From the NCBI GenBank assembly GCA_902524545.1, contig CABZDW010000003.1, forward strand, positions 19,849 through 83,848: a stretch of DNA of 64,000 bases. The letters are read 5' to 3'. Below the pieces are notes generated by a model. That model saw nothing but the letters and a program-made list of their open reading frames with translations. It had not been told where the DNA came from and made no database searches. Made by a program: the position numbers and the translations under genes. This DNA comes from an uncultured Pelagibacteraceae bacterium (GTDB lineage: Bacteria > Pseudomonadota > Alphaproteobacteria > Pelagibacterales > Pelagibacteraceae). Below, piece by piece: positions 1 to 10,319 of this stretch. The first letter of the stretch is position 1. The number at the start of each line of letters is the position of its first letter.

Positions 1-567
1 AGGATTACCAGTCGTTCCAGATGTATAAATTATACAAGCAAGATCTTTCCTTTGTAGATTTTGATTAAAACTTATTTTAGGGTCTAATTTCTTTTTTTTT
101 AAATATTCATCAAATATATTTTCTATATTCTCAACCCTTTCATTTATGCTTTCAATAGATAAAACTTTTATTTCATCTGAGATAAATTTTTCAATTTTTT
201 TTAATTGGATTTCATTAGAAACGATACAAATTTTTGGCTGACAATCATTAATAATATATTCATAGTCCCCCTCTGAATAAGTTGTAAATAATGGTACTGT
301 GACACCACCTGCATTCATAATTGATATGTCAGAGATAAGCCACTCAGGTCGATTTTCAGACAACAGGATACATCGGTCTCCTACGGTTACATTTTCTTTC
401 AAGTATTCAGATAAAATTTGAATTTTAGAAGCAACCTGTTCCCAAGTCAAAAAATCTTTTTTATTTTCTTTTAACCATTTTAAGAATGGCTTATCAACAA
501 CTGGATTTATTTCTCTGTACTTTGTAAAAAAAAGTTCAACTAAACTGTTTATTCTATTTAATTGCAT
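1..567 (-). CDS. AMP-binding acyl-CoA synthetase/ligase, partial (runs off window start)
   Basis: Reverse strand reads open from ATG at 567 to the window edge; the end contains an IYTSGTTGNP AMP-binding P-loop motif. Confidence 0.85.
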   Translation of the reverse strand, partial: MQLNRINSLVELFFTKYREINPVVDKPFLKWLKENKKDFLTWEQVASKIQILSEYLKENVTVGDRCILLSENRPEWLISDISIMNAGGVTVPLFTTYSEGDYEYIINDCQPKICIVSNEIQLKKIEKFISDEIKVLSIESINERVENIENIFDEYLKKKKLDPKISFNQNLQRKDLACIIYTSGTTGNP

Positions 568-571
568 AATT

Positions 572-656
572 TGGTGGGCGAAGAGAGAATCGAACTCTCA
601 CTTCTTGCAAAACACGATTTTGAGTCGTGCGCGTCTACCAGTTCCGCCATTCGCCC
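572..656 (-). tRNA. tRNA-Leu (anticodon CAA), CCA encoded
   Basis: GGGCGAATGGCGGAACTGGTAGACGCGC...CACGA-CTCAAAA-TCGTG...GTTCGATTC...CGCCCACCA; long variable arm; class II tRNA. Confidence 0.95.
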
Positions 657-714
657 TAATTGTTTAATAATTTATTAAATAGTATAAGAACTAAAATTAT
701 ATTAAAACCAAAAA

Positions 715-1320
715 ATGTTTAAAAATCTTTACAAAAAATGTTTAGATTTAGCAGGTCACAAAAATTCCAAATATTACTTGGCGATTGTGTCATTTGTTGA
801 AAGTTCTTTTTTTCCTATTCCTCCTGACGTTATGGTTATTCCGATGGTAATCTCCAAGAAAGCTAATTTTAAAAAAATTTTTCTTATAACAACAATATTT
901 TCAGTTTTAGGGGGTATGCTGGGTTATGTAATCGGGGCATTCTTTTTTGAATTTGGAGCGCACATCATTAATTTTTATAGTTATGAGGATAAACTATATA
1001 ACATTAAAGAAAGCTTGATTAGAAATGATGGTTTTTATGCATGGCTAGGAATACTTTTTTTAGCAGGTTTTACCCCCCTTCCTTATAAAGTTTTTACAAT
1101 TGCTAGTGGTCTTATAGGTTTTAACTTTTTAATTTTTATATTAATAAGCTTAGTTTCAAGAGGTTTAAGATTTTTTTTAGTGTCATATCTCTCTTATAGG
1201 TTTGGAGACTTATTTAATCAATTTATGGATAAACATGGGTCAAAATGGTTTACAATAATTGGAATATTAATTGTCTTAATTGGATTGATGGTCTATTTAA
1301 TTTTTAAATCTAATGTTTAA
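715..1320 (+). CDS. DedA/VTT-family (YqaA-like) membrane protein
   Basis: ORF track; FVESSFFPIPPDVMVIPM and FTPLPYKVFTIASG motifs typical of the family. Confidence 0.85.
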   Translation: MFKNLYKKCLDLAGHKNSKYYLAIVSFVESSFFPIPPDVMVIPMVISKKANFKKIFLITTIFSVLGGMLGYVIGAFFFEFGAHIINFYSYEDKLYNIKESLIRNDGFYAWLGILFLAGFTPLPYKVFTIASGLIGFNFLIFILISLVSRGLRFFLVSYLSYRFGDLFNQFMDKHGSKWFTIIGILIVLIGLMVYLIFKSNV

Positions 1321-1798
1321 TTTTAAACCTGAGTTATATTTAAAAATAATTTTTCTATTTAGCTTAATTGCTTTAATTTCCGCTTTTTTTATAGAATATG
1401 TTCTTGGACATCAGCCTTGTAATTTATGTTTAATAGAGAGGATCCCTTATGTAATAAGTATAATGATTATAATAGCAATCTTTTTTATTAAAAAAAATCA
1501 AAAATTCTTAGTTTTATTATTAATTCTTACTTTTATCTTCTCTTTTGCAATTTCATTTTATCATTATGGAATTGAACAGGATTTTTTTCAAGAGTCATCT
1601 GTTTGTGGGGCAAAGAGTTTGGATGAAAGTATTACCAAAGAAGATTTACTCAAACAATTAATTGAGAAACCAATAAGCTGTAGAGATGTGACATTTAGGA
1701 TTTTTGGATTTTCACTTACAAGTATTAATATTATGATCAGTTTATTGTTTATTATAACACTTTTAAAAATTTTAAATAAATATGAAAAAAACAAATAG
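1313..1798 (+). CDS. dsbB: disulfide bond formation protein DsbB family
   Basis: GHQPCNLCLIERIPY CxxC motif, four hydrophobic segments, second Cys pair region. Confidence 0.85.
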   Translation: MFNFKPELYLKIIFLFSLIALISAFFIEYVLGHQPCNLCLIERIPYVISIMIIIAIFFIKKNQKFLVLLLILTFIFSFAISFYHYGIEQDFFQESSVCGAKSLDESITKEDLLKQLIEKPISCRDVTFRIFGFSLTSINIMISLLFIITLLKILNKYEKNK

Positions 1799-2312
1799 AA
1801 GAGTTCAGGAATTCATTAGGGTTGACCATGCTGGTGAGAGAGGTGCTGTGAAAATCTATGAGGGTCAATTGTTAGCTTTAAGTACTGTTGTAAAAAATGA
1901 AAATTTAAAAAAAACAATTGAAAATATGAAAGAACATGAGATGGAGCATTGTCAATTTTTTGAAAAAGAAATAAAAAAAAGAAACATTGAACCAACAAAA
2001 TTTTTACCTTTATGGGATTTATTAGGAGTTGGTTTGGGATTTGGCTCTACTTTATTAGGAAAAAAAGCTGCTATGTTATGTACGGCATCTGTTGAAGAAG
2101 TTATTGATAAACATTATTTAGATCAAATTAATCAGCTAGGTCCTGACGAGGAAGAGCTAAAAAAAAAAATAACAAAATTTAGACAGGATGAATTAGATCA
2201 TAAGGACATCGCTTATGAGGAGGGTGCAACAAAAAAAGGTTTTTACGCTATAATGGATAGAATTATCAAAACTGGATCTAAAATAGCAATAAATATTTCT
2301 GAGAAAATCTAA
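1782..2312 (+). CDS. coq7: demethoxyubiquinone hydroxylase, Coq7 family
   Basis: RVDHAGERGAVKIYEGQ, EMEHCQFF and DELDHKDIAYEEGA diiron motifs. Confidence 0.93.
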   Translation: MKKTNRRVQEFIRVDHAGERGAVKIYEGQLLALSTVVKNENLKKTIENMKEHEMEHCQFFEKEIKKRNIEPTKFLPLWDLLGVGLGFGSTLLGKKAAMLCTASVEEVIDKHYLDQINQLGPDEEELKKKITKFRQDELDHKDIAYEEGATKKGFYAIMDRIIKTGSKIAINISEKI

Positions 2313-2314
2313 TT

Positions 2315-2884
2315 TTAAGCTTCTAGCTCAACATCCCAATATAAATAGTCCATCCAACTTTTATGTAAATAATTTGGGGGAAAATTCTTTCCATTCCTAT
2401 GTAAATCTTCAGTTGATGGTTGATAAGGATACTGATTGAGTTTCATTCCTGAGGATTTTAATAATTTTCCACCCTTTTTTACATTGCATGCTGAACATGC
2501 TGTTACAACATTATCCCAGTGTGTTTCTCCACCTTTTGATCTTGGCAACAAATGATCAAAAGTTAATTCCTCTCCACTTCCACAATATTGACAAGAAAAT
2601 TTATCCCTTAAAAAAACATTAAATCTTGTGAAACTTGGTTTTGATTGTGGAACTATGTAATCTTTAAGAGCTATAACGCTTGGAAGCTGCATTTTGAATG
2701 ATGGACTTCTTACAACTCTATCATAATTACTCACTATAATAACTCTATCTAAAAAAACTGACTTTACTGTATCTTGCCAAGACCACAACGATAAAGGGTA
2801 ATAACTTAAAGGTCTATAATCAGCATTCAAAACTAATGCAGGGCATTTTTCTAGTGACACATCTTGTTCAATAAAGTTATTCAT
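2315..2884 (-). CDS. HNH endonuclease family protein
   Basis: CQYCGS...LTFDHLLPRSKGGETHWDNVVTACSACNVKKGG HNH motif. Confidence 0.92.
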   Translation of the reverse strand: MNNFIEQDVSLEKCPALVLNADYRPLSYYPLSLWSWQDTVKSVFLDRVIIVSNYDRVVRSPSFKMQLPSVIALKDYIVPQSKPSFTRFNVFLRDKFSCQYCGSGEELTFDHLLPRSKGGETHWDNVVTACSACNVKKGGKLLKSSGMKLNQYPYQPSTEDLHRNGKNFPPNYLHKSWMDYLYWDVELEA

Positions 2885-2929
2885 AAATTAATTTTAACTT
2901 AAATAAAAAATGATTTCAATATTAAGGAC

Positions 2930-3583
2930 TCATTTTATTTTTTTTAAAATATAATTTAAAGCTATACTAGAAGCTTCTATAGGAATGTGATGATCACAAT
3001 TCTTAATTAAATGGGTCTCTATTTCAATGTCAGATCTGATAAAAAAATCTTTTGCCTCTAACATATAGTTAGGTGAGACAACTTGATCAGAGTCACCATG
3101 AATTAAAAGGATATTTGTTAAGACTCTTTTTCTTTTCTTGAGGTCTTCTTGATTAATAATCTTACCAGAAAAACCCACTATACAATTAAATTTGTTTTTA
3201 GATGTAAGTCCTATATTAATTGACATCATGCATCCTTGACTAAAACCAGACAAGCAAATCTTATCGTTTTTTAAATTATATTTAATCTTTATTTCATCTA
3301 TGAATTGATTGAGTTTTTTTTCAGCCTTAATTGATTCCTCTAAGATATAATTTGGATCATCTTTTGTGAGATCAAACCATTGATACCCAGATGGATTAAT
3401 TGGACAAGTTTCGTGACCGTTCGGGCAGAGAAAAATTGTATTTCTAAGGTGCCTTTTCCAATTTAATGAAAGCATGCTTATATCTTTACCATCACTTCCA
3501 TACCCATGTAGTAAAATGACTGCGTTTTCAATTTTCTCGTTTTTTTCTGGCTTTATAATGGTTGTATCAAGGCAAAATGTCAT
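2930..3583 (-). CDS. phospholipase/carboxylesterase family alpha/beta hydrolase
   Basis: LHGYGSDGKD, GFSQGCMMS nucleophile elbow, HGDSDQVV, DHHIP. Confidence 0.88.
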   Translation of the reverse strand: MTFCLDTTIIKPEKNEKIENAVILLHGYGSDGKDISMLSLNWKRHLRNTIFLCPNGHETCPINPSGYQWFDLTKDDPNYILEESIKAEKKLNQFIDEIKIKYNLKNDKICLSGFSQGCMMSINIGLTSKNKFNCIVGFSGKIINQEDLKKRKRVLTNILLIHGDSDQVVSPNYMLEAKDFFIRSDIEIETHLIKNCDHHIPIEASSIALNYILKKIK

Positions 3584-3632
3584 AGTAATTGATTTATGTT
3601 TTTTTATCTATAAAACAACTTACTATAATTTT

Positions 3633-3836
3633 ATGATTTCTGGAACATTAGTAAAAATTATATCCATTATCTTATTGATGACAGTTGGTTTAGTTCTTAT
3701 TCTTGGCATCGGAACTTTATTTAAAGGTGGTGAAACAAGTAAAAAATATTCTAATAAATTAATGCAATTAAGAGTCTTGCTACAATTTATAGCAATTATA
3801 GCTTTAGTAGCTTTTGCATATTTTTTTAAAAATTAA
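3633..3836 (+). CDS. HIG1-domain / twin-transmembrane small protein
   Basis: MISGTLVKIISIILLM...SNKLMQLRVLLQFIAIIALVAFAYFFKN; start chosen at ATG 3633, downstream of the track start at 3474. Confidence 0.75.
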   Translation: MISGTLVKIISIILLMTVGLVLILGIGTLFKGGETSKKYSNKLMQLRVLLQFIAIIALVAFAYFFKN

Positions 3837-4342
3837 TTAAAATTACTCAACCACTTAATAAATTTTTCATCAGCAAAGTCGATTGATCCAATTATTCTTG
3901 CAAACTCAAGTCCATCTTTATTAAAAAGTATAGTTGTAGGAAGACCTCTTAATTTAAATTTCTTTGCTAATGTATCGGGTGGATCAAAATAAATTTCTAA
4001 ATTTTTTATATTCAAATCCTTAAAGAAAGTTAAAGATTTTTGACTAGTATCCTTACCAATATTTATGGGAAATATCTTAAGATTATCCAAATTAGGATTT
4101 TTAGTTAGTAAATCCATAGATGGCATTTCATCTTTACATGGAGCACACCAGGTTGCCCAAAAATTCAATATTACTAGATTTCCCTTATAACTATTTAAGT
4201 TTAATTCTTTATTTTTAATGTCTAAAAACCTTATATCAACGTAACTTTTTAACTCTTTATTAATGACTAAATTTTTTATATCCGTAACTTCATTAGCAAA
4301 AGAATTTGATAGCATTAAAATAAATATTATTAATAATCTCAT
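3833..4342 (-). CDS. TlpA/ResA-like thiol:disulfide oxidoreductase
   Basis: signal peptide, NFWATWCAPCKDEMPSM, GLPTTILFNKDG. Confidence 0.88.
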   Translation of the reverse strand: MRLLIIFILMLSNSFANEVTDIKNLVINKELKSYVDIRFLDIKNKELNLNSYKGNLVILNFWATWCAPCKDEMPSMDLLTKNPNLDNLKIFPINIGKDTSQKSLTFFKDLNIKNLEIYFDPPDTLAKKFKLRGLPTTILFNKDGLEFARIIGSIDFADEKFIKWLSNFN

Positions 4343-4366
4343 GTTAAAAAGGTATAATTAATTATC

Positions 4367-5758
4367 ATGGTAAAAAATAAAAACAACCAGACAATATGGA
4401 GTACAAGAATTAAAAATAATTCGTCTAATCTCTCGCAAAAAATAGGTAGCTCTATTGATATAGATAAAAGACTTTATAAAGAGGATATAAATGGTTCTAT
4501 TGCTCATGTGGAAATGTTATTTAAACAAAAAATAATCTCTTTTAGAACAAAAAATAAAATTATTTATGGACTAAATAAGATTGAAAAAGAAATATCTAAT
4601 AAAAAATTTGAATTTAATAAAAAATATGAGGACATTCACATAAATATCGAAAAACGATTGTTTCAAATAATTGGTGAAGAAGCTGGGTATCTTCACACAG
4701 CAAGGTCTAGAAACGACCAAGTAATAACTGACTTTAAAATCTGGATTAAATCTGCAAATTATGAAATTAGTATAATGTTAAATAACGTAATTAACAATTC
4801 AATTAATTTAGCTGAAAAAAACGTAGATACTATTATGCCAGGTTTTACCCATTTAAAAAATGCACAAGCAGTCTCGTTTGCACACTATCTAATGGCATAC
4901 GTAGAAATGTTTAAAAGAGACAAAGACAGGTTTAAAAGTAATCTCAAAAGTTTAAATGAAAACCCATTAGGTGTTGCAGCATTAACTGGAACCTCATTTA
5001 ACATAGACAGGAATTATACAACAAAAAAACTTGGTTTTGAGAGACCTACTAATAATTCAATCGATACTATAGCTGATAGAGATTTTGTCTTAGATTTTCT
5101 TTACAGTGTTTCAGTTTGTTCATTACACCTGTCAAGAATTGCAGAGGAATTAATTATCTGGAATTCTGATGGTTTTAATTTAATAAATCTTTCAGACAAA
5201 ATAGTTGCTGGTTCCTCAATAATGCCACAAAAAAAAAATCCTGATCTTTTGGAATATTTAAGAGGCAAATCCGGAATTTCTTTCGGTAATTTGTTTTCAA
5301 TGTTTACTATATTAAAGGGATTGCCTCTATCTTACTTCAAAGATCTTCAAGACGATAAGGAAATAGTTTTCAGGTCCTATGATGTGCTTTTTGAAAGTTT
5401 AAAAATATTTAATGAAATTTTAAAAAACATAAGCCCTAATAAAAAAAGAATGCTTGAATTAGCATACTCTGGATACATTACTGCAACAGATTTAGCTGAT
5501 CATCTTGTTAAAAATAATTCAATGTCTTTTCGAAAGGCTTACCAAAAAACTGCTTCGCTGGTGAATTTAGCTGAAAAAAAAAAGAAAAAACTAAATGAAT
5601 TATCCTTGGAAGACTTAAAAAAGATAGAACCAACATTAACAATCGATGTACTAAAAGTGTTTGATTTAAAGAATTCTGTTAACTCTAAAAAATCTTACGG
5701 CGGAACATCTTTTGATAATATAAAAAAAATGATAAGGAAATATAAAAAATTAAGATGA
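4367..5758 (+). CDS. argH: argininosuccinate lyase
   Basis: HTARSRNDQV, GSSIMPQKKNPD signature. Confidence 0.97.
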   Translation: MVKNKNNQTIWSTRIKNNSSNLSQKIGSSIDIDKRLYKEDINGSIAHVEMLFKQKIISFRTKNKIIYGLNKIEKEISNKKFEFNKKYEDIHINIEKRLFQIIGEEAGYLHTARSRNDQVITDFKIWIKSANYEISIMLNNVINNSINLAEKNVDTIMPGFTHLKNAQAVSFAHYLMAYVEMFKRDKDRFKSNLKSLNENPLGVAALTGTSFNIDRNYTTKKLGFERPTNNSIDTIADRDFVLDFLYSVSVCSLHLSRIAEELIIWNSDGFNLINLSDKIVAGSSIMPQKKNPDLLEYLRGKSGISFGNLFSMFTILKGLPLSYFKDLQDDKEIVFRSYDVLFESLKIFNEILKNISPNKKRMLELAYSGYITATDLADHLVKNNSMSFRKAYQKTASLVNLAEKKKKKLNELSLEDLKKIEPTLTIDVLKVFDLKNSVNSKKSYGGTSFDNIKKMIRKYKKLR

Positions 5759-5889
5759 TAAAAAAAATTATATTTTTTGTTTTATTTTGTTGTGTTTTAG
5801 TTTCTTGTGGGAAAAAAGGTGATCCTGAATTCAAAGCTTTAAATAAAGAAATTAAAATACTACAAACTATAATAAACAAAACTTCATGA
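5755..5889 (+). CDS. small LptM/YifL-like lipoprotein (44 aa), not in the ORF track
   Basis: MIKKIIFFVLFCCVLVSCGKKGDPEFKALNKEIKILQTIINKTS; lipobox VSC followed by GKKGDP; overlaps argH stop and lysA start by a few nt. Confidence 0.78.
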   Translation: MIKKIIFFVLFCCVLVSCGKKGDPEFKALNKEIKILQTIINKTS

Positions 5890-7100
5890 AATACGTAAAC
5901 AAAAGATTAACAGTAGAGAAAGTCAGTTTCCAGAGAATAGCTAAAAAATTTGGAACACCTTTTTACTGTTATTCATATTCAAAATTAAAGGAAAATGTAA
6001 GTAAATTTAAAGAAAGTTTTAAATCTTTTTCACCTTTAATTTGTTTTGCAGTTAAATCTAACACTAATGTTAATTTAATTAGAGAAATTAAAAAGTTTGG
6101 TTTAGGAGCTGATGTAGTCTCTCTAGGTGAACTTATGATAGCCTTAAAAGCAGGAATAAAACCAAATAAGATAGTATTTTCTGGAGTTGGAAAAACTTCT
6201 AGTGAATTAAATTTTGCAATAAATAAAAAAATACTTCTCATTAACGCTGAGTCATTAAGTGAAATAACAGAAATAAATAGAATTGCAAAATTAAGAAAGA
6301 AAAAAGTGAAGGTTGGTGTTAGACTTAATCCAAATACAGATGCAAAAACACTTAATCAAATTTCTACTGGAAAAAAAGAGAATAAATTTGGAGTGAATAA
6401 AAATACATTTCATAAAATTGTAGATTTTTGTAATAGTTCAAAAAACATAGACTTAAAATGTTTGAGTGTTCATATAGGTAGTCAAATTTTAGATCATAAA
6501 CCCTATGGGAAAATGCTTAAAGCTATTGGTCATATCTTAGACAAAACTAATCATCAATTCGAATTTATTGATTTGGGTGGAGGTATGGGAATTAATTATT
6601 CTGATAAAGACAAAACACTTAATTATAAAAAGTATAACGCTGCAATTAATAATTTTTTAAAAAAATATAAAGTTAAAATTATTTTTGAACCTGGTAGATC
6701 TATAATTGGCAATACTAGTATGTTAATTAGTAAAGTCATTTACATAAAGGACAGTGGTAGAAAAAAATTTGTAATTTTAGACGCTGCTATGAATGATCTT
6801 ATGAGACCTGCACTATACGGAGCATTTCATAGAACATTGCCAGTGATAAAATCTAATAAAATATCAAATAAAATTTATGAATTTGTTGGTCCAATTTGTG
6901 AAAGCACTGATAAATTTGTAACGCTTAAAAAATTTCAAAAATTAGAAGAAAAAGATTTAATAGCTATATGCGATGTTGGCGCTTATGGTATGTCTTTAAG
7001 TTCTAATTATAATTTAAGACCTAAACCTATAGAATTATTAATTAAAGGTTCAAAAATTAATGTAATTAGAAAAAGACAAAAGCACACTGAAATAATCTAG
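5886..7100 (+). CDS. lysA: diaminopimelate decarboxylase
   Basis: FAVKSNTN PLP lysine, SVHIGSQI, GGGMGI, EPGRSI, PICESTD. Confidence 0.96.
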   Translation: MKYVNKRLTVEKVSFQRIAKKFGTPFYCYSYSKLKENVSKFKESFKSFSPLICFAVKSNTNVNLIREIKKFGLGADVVSLGELMIALKAGIKPNKIVFSGVGKTSSELNFAINKKILLINAESLSEITEINRIAKLRKKKVKVGVRLNPNTDAKTLNQISTGKKENKFGVNKNTFHKIVDFCNSSKNIDLKCLSVHIGSQILDHKPYGKMLKAIGHILDKTNHQFEFIDLGGGMGINYSDKDKTLNYKKYNAAINNFLKKYKVKIIFEPGRSIIGNTSMLISKVIYIKDSGRKKFVILDAAMNDLMRPALYGAFHRTLPVIKSNKISNKIYEFVGPICESTDKFVTLKKFQKLEEKDLIAICDVGAYGMSLSSNYNLRPKPIELLIKGSKINVIRKRQKHTEII

Positions 7101-7111
7101 CTTTTGACAAA

Positions 7112-7813
7112 ATGTTAAGAAACCTCATATTTTCATTATTTTTTTTTACTGGAATTATTATTATTTCAATAATTTTTTTACCCTCATTTTTCTTACCTAA
7201 ACAAGTAGTATTATTTGGTGGTAAGTTAATGGGTTACTGGACTGGCTTTTGCTTAAAATTTTTTCTCTCAACAAAAATAGTAATAAAAGGAACTGAAAAT
7301 ATTATTAGAGATGAAAAATTTTTTATAGCAGCATCTCATCAATCGATGTTTGAAACTTTTTTTCTTCAAACTTTATTTAAGTCACCAGTATTTATTCTCA
7401 AGAAAGAACTATTATTTATACCTATATTTGGCTGGTATCTGAAAAAAATTGGATCCATATCAATTAAAAGAGGTCAAATTACAAAAGATAATCTCGGTTT
7501 TTATAATGAAATTTCAAGCATAGTCGCAAATTCAGACAGACCTCTAATAATTTTTCCCCAAGGAACTAGAGTTTTGCCTAATGAAAGACCCGCTTTTAAA
7601 AAAGGAGCCTCTAGAATTTATGAGAAACTTAAAATTGCTTGTCAGCCAGTTGCTATTAATTCTGGATATGTCTGGCCTAAATCAGGAAGAAAAGTTAGCA
7701 ATAGAACTATTACTATATCTATAATGCAACGAATAAATAATAATTTAGAAAAAGGGATATTTCTTAAAACTTTAGAGGATAAAATTTATTCAGAATTAAA
7801 TCTAATAGATTAG
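7112..7813 (+). CDS. plsC: 1-acyl-sn-glycerol-3-phosphate acyltransferase
   Basis: SHQSMFET (HX4D-like region) and FPQGTR motifs. Confidence 0.88.
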   Translation: MLRNLIFSLFFFTGIIIISIIFLPSFFLPKQVVLFGGKLMGYWTGFCLKFFLSTKIVIKGTENIIRDEKFFIAASHQSMFETFFLQTLFKSPVFILKKELLFIPIFGWYLKKIGSISIKRGQITKDNLGFYNEISSIVANSDRPLIIFPQGTRVLPNERPAFKKGASRIYEKLKIACQPVAINSGYVWPKSGRKVSNRTITISIMQRINNNLEKGIFLKTLEDKIYSELNLID

Positions 7814-8922
7814 CCTTTCATAGGCATAACCACGTAGATACTATCAAAATCACCAGGATCTTTTATTAAAACTGGAGATCCTGTATCATTTAAAAATAAC
7901 TCTATTTTTTCCCCATCAAGCTGCGAAGCAACATCTATTAGATATCTTGAATTGAAACTGATTTCTAAATCATGATCAAATTGAACACCTAAAGTTTCAT
8001 TGCCGTCGCCGCTAGTGGTATTGTTAACAGAAAGATTCAATGTATCCTTAGATAATTTAAACTTTACTCCATCTTTTTTATCAAGCGATACTGAAGCAAC
8101 CCTATCAATAGATCCTAAAAATGATTTAATATTTGTTTCTAATTTTTTTTGATTATTTTTTGGAATTACTTGTACATAATTTGGAAATTTTCCATCAATT
8201 AATTTAGAAATTAAAATACTATTAGTTAATTCAAACTTAATTTTTGATTTTAAGTTAGATATTTTAAGATCACCATCATAGTTATCTAATAATGAACAAA
8301 GTTGAAAAATAGTTTTTTTTGGAAGAATAATTGGGTCAAAATTTATTTTTTCATTCAACCTTATTTTTGAAATAGACATTCTGTGACTATCCGTTGCTAC
8401 TGCTGTCAAATAAATCTTATCTTCAACCTCAGTTTGGTGCAAATATATTCCACTTAAGTAATGACGAGTTTCATCATTTGAAATTGAAAATTTACATTTA
8501 TTCAAGAGTTTTAAAAACTTTTTAGAGTCTATAGTAAACACGTTTTCATTGAAATTTTCGTCAGTAAGAGGAAACTCTGAGGAATTTATACAATTTAAAT
8601 TAAATAGAGACTTTTCAGACTCCAATTGAAGTTTATTTTCACTATTTGTAGATAAGTTCAATTTTTTATCTGAAGAAAATTTTCTAACAATATCGAACAT
8701 AATTGAAGAAGTTGTAGTTGTTTTTCCCTCCTCTAAAATTTCAACATTCTTTATTTGATGAATAAATATTAAATCAAGATCTGTCGCTGTTATAGTCAAT
8801 TTTGTATTGCTGGCGTCTAGTAAAACATTAGAAAGAATTTGTAATGTGCTCCTTTTTTCAATAACACCTTGACAGTAATTTAAGGCTTCCTGAAGTTCTT
8901 TTTGATTAATGTTAAATTTCAT
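7810..8922 (-). CDS. dnaN: DNA polymerase III beta subunit
   Basis: full-length beta clamp; C-terminus SPVLIKDPGDFDSIYVVMPMKG; directly downstream of dnaA. Confidence 0.96.
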   Translation of the reverse strand: MKFNINQKELQEALNYCQGVIEKRSTLQILSNVLLDASNTKLTITATDLDLIFIHQIKNVEILEEGKTTTTSSIMFDIVRKFSSDKKLNLSTNSENKLQLESEKSLFNLNCINSSEFPLTDENFNENVFTIDSKKFLKLLNKCKFSISNDETRHYLSGIYLHQTEVEDKIYLTAVATDSHRMSISKIRLNEKINFDPIILPKKTIFQLCSLLDNYDGDLKISNLKSKIKFELTNSILISKLIDGKFPNYVQVIPKNNQKKLETNIKSFLGSIDRVASVSLDKKDGVKFKLSKDTLNLSVNNTTSGDGNETLGVQFDHDLEISFNSRYLIDVASQLDGEKIELFLNDTGSPVLIKDPGDFDSIYVVMPMKG

Positions 8923-10319
8923 CCCTCTTTATTATATAAAATAATATTTTTTAATTTATTAATATTATCGTTCATGTCTGGATTTTTTTCTTTTAATTTT
9001 TCGATTGTTTTCACAGAATGAATTATGGTTGTATGATCTCGATTTGAAAATTCTCGCCCAATTTCTGGTAATGATTTAGTAGTTAAAATTTTAGTAAGAT
9101 AAACGGCCGTCTGTCTTGGTCTAACTAAATATCTCGATCTTCTTGAGGATAACATCTCATTTTTACTAATTTTGAAAAATTTACAAACAATTGTTTGTAT
9201 AGAGTCTATAGTAACATTATTCTCGGTTAAATTTAATAAATCTTTCAAAATAATTTTTGTCTCAGACAAGTTTGGTAACTTGTTATAAATCCTTGAAAAG
9301 GAAACTATACGATTTATTGCTCCTACTAATTCCCGCACATTAGTAGTAATTTTATTACTAATAAAATCTTGAATTTCATCTGAAATATTTAATTTATCAG
9401 TGTATAGCGTCGTTAATTCATTTATCTTGTGATTAATAATTTTTCTTCTTAAATCATACTCAGGTTTTTGAATATCTACAACTAGACCTCCAGAGAATCT
9501 TGATTTAATTCTTTCTTGAATTCTAGATAACTTATTAGGAGGTCTGTCAGCTGAAACTATTATTTGAGACTCTTTATCCAGAAGAGCATTAAAGGTATGA
9601 AAAAACTCTTCCTGCATAGCTTCTTTGCCATTCATAAATTGTATATCGTCAATTAATAAGACATCTGTATTTCTAAAATACTCTTTAAATTTAACCATAT
9701 CGTTAGATTTTATTGACTTAACAAATTGATACATAAAACGTTCAGCAGAAATGAACATTACTTTTCTACTTTTGTTCATTTCATGGCCTATCGAATTTAA
9801 AAGATGAGTTTTGCCTAGACCTACGCCACTATATATATAAAGCTGATTATAATGAGAAATATTCTCAGATACCTTTAAGGAAGCTTCAAAAGCTATTTTA
9901 TTACTTGATCCGATCAAAAAGTTTTCAAATCTTTTATTAGGATCTATTCGACTATACTGGAGATGAGTATCTTTTATAAATGAGACTTTTTGTGTCTCTT
10001 TTATTTGATTAAGATCATCAATTTTTTCATTTTTATTATCCTTTTTTTCTATAATCTTAAACTCTATCCTTATAATTTGTTTTTTATGTTTTCTGATAGT
10101 TTGTAAAATTTGATCTAAATATCTCGAAGTAATCCAGTCACGGATAAACCTGGTTGGGACAGTTAATAAGATATAATTATTAAACTCTTCATGTAATTCA
10201 ATTTTTTTTATCCAACTTTCATAAACTTCTATTCCCAATTTTAATTTTAATTCAGACTGAATCAGTTTCCAATCAAGGTTAATCTTATCAAAACTTTTAT
10301 TTATATGAGTATTGTTCAT
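8919..10319 (-). CDS. dnaA: chromosomal replication initiator DnaA
   Basis: GVGLGKTHLLNSIG Walker A, LLIDDIQF, SRRSRYLVRPRQTAVYL, NRDHTTIIHS. Confidence 0.98.
   Translation of the reverse strand: MNNTHINKSFDKINLDWKLIQSELKLKLGIEVYESWIKKIELHEEFNNYILLTVPTRFIRDWITSRYLDQILQTIRKHKKQIIRIEFKIIEKKDNKNEKIDDLNQIKETQKVSFIKDTHLQYSRIDPNKRFENFLIGSSNKIAFEASLKVSENISHYNQLYIYSGVGLGKTHLLNSIGHEMNKSRKVMFISAERFMYQFVKSIKSNDMVKFKEYFRNTDVLLIDDIQFMNGKEAMQEEFFHTFNALLDKESQIIVSADRPPNKLSRIQERIKSRFSGGLVVDIQKPEYDLRRKIINHKINELTTLYTDKLNISDEIQDFISNKITTNVRELVGAINRIVSFSRIYNKLPNLSETKIILKDLLNLTENNVTIDSIQTIVCKFFKISKNEMLSSRRSRYLVRPRQTAVYLTKILTTKSLPEIGREFSNRDHTTIIHSVKTIEKLKEKNPDMNDNINKLKNIILYNKEG

Noticed and set aside
5685-5879. 64-aa minus-strand ORF
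   Set aside because: Antisense to the end of argH and the LptM-like lipoprotein; no coding signature
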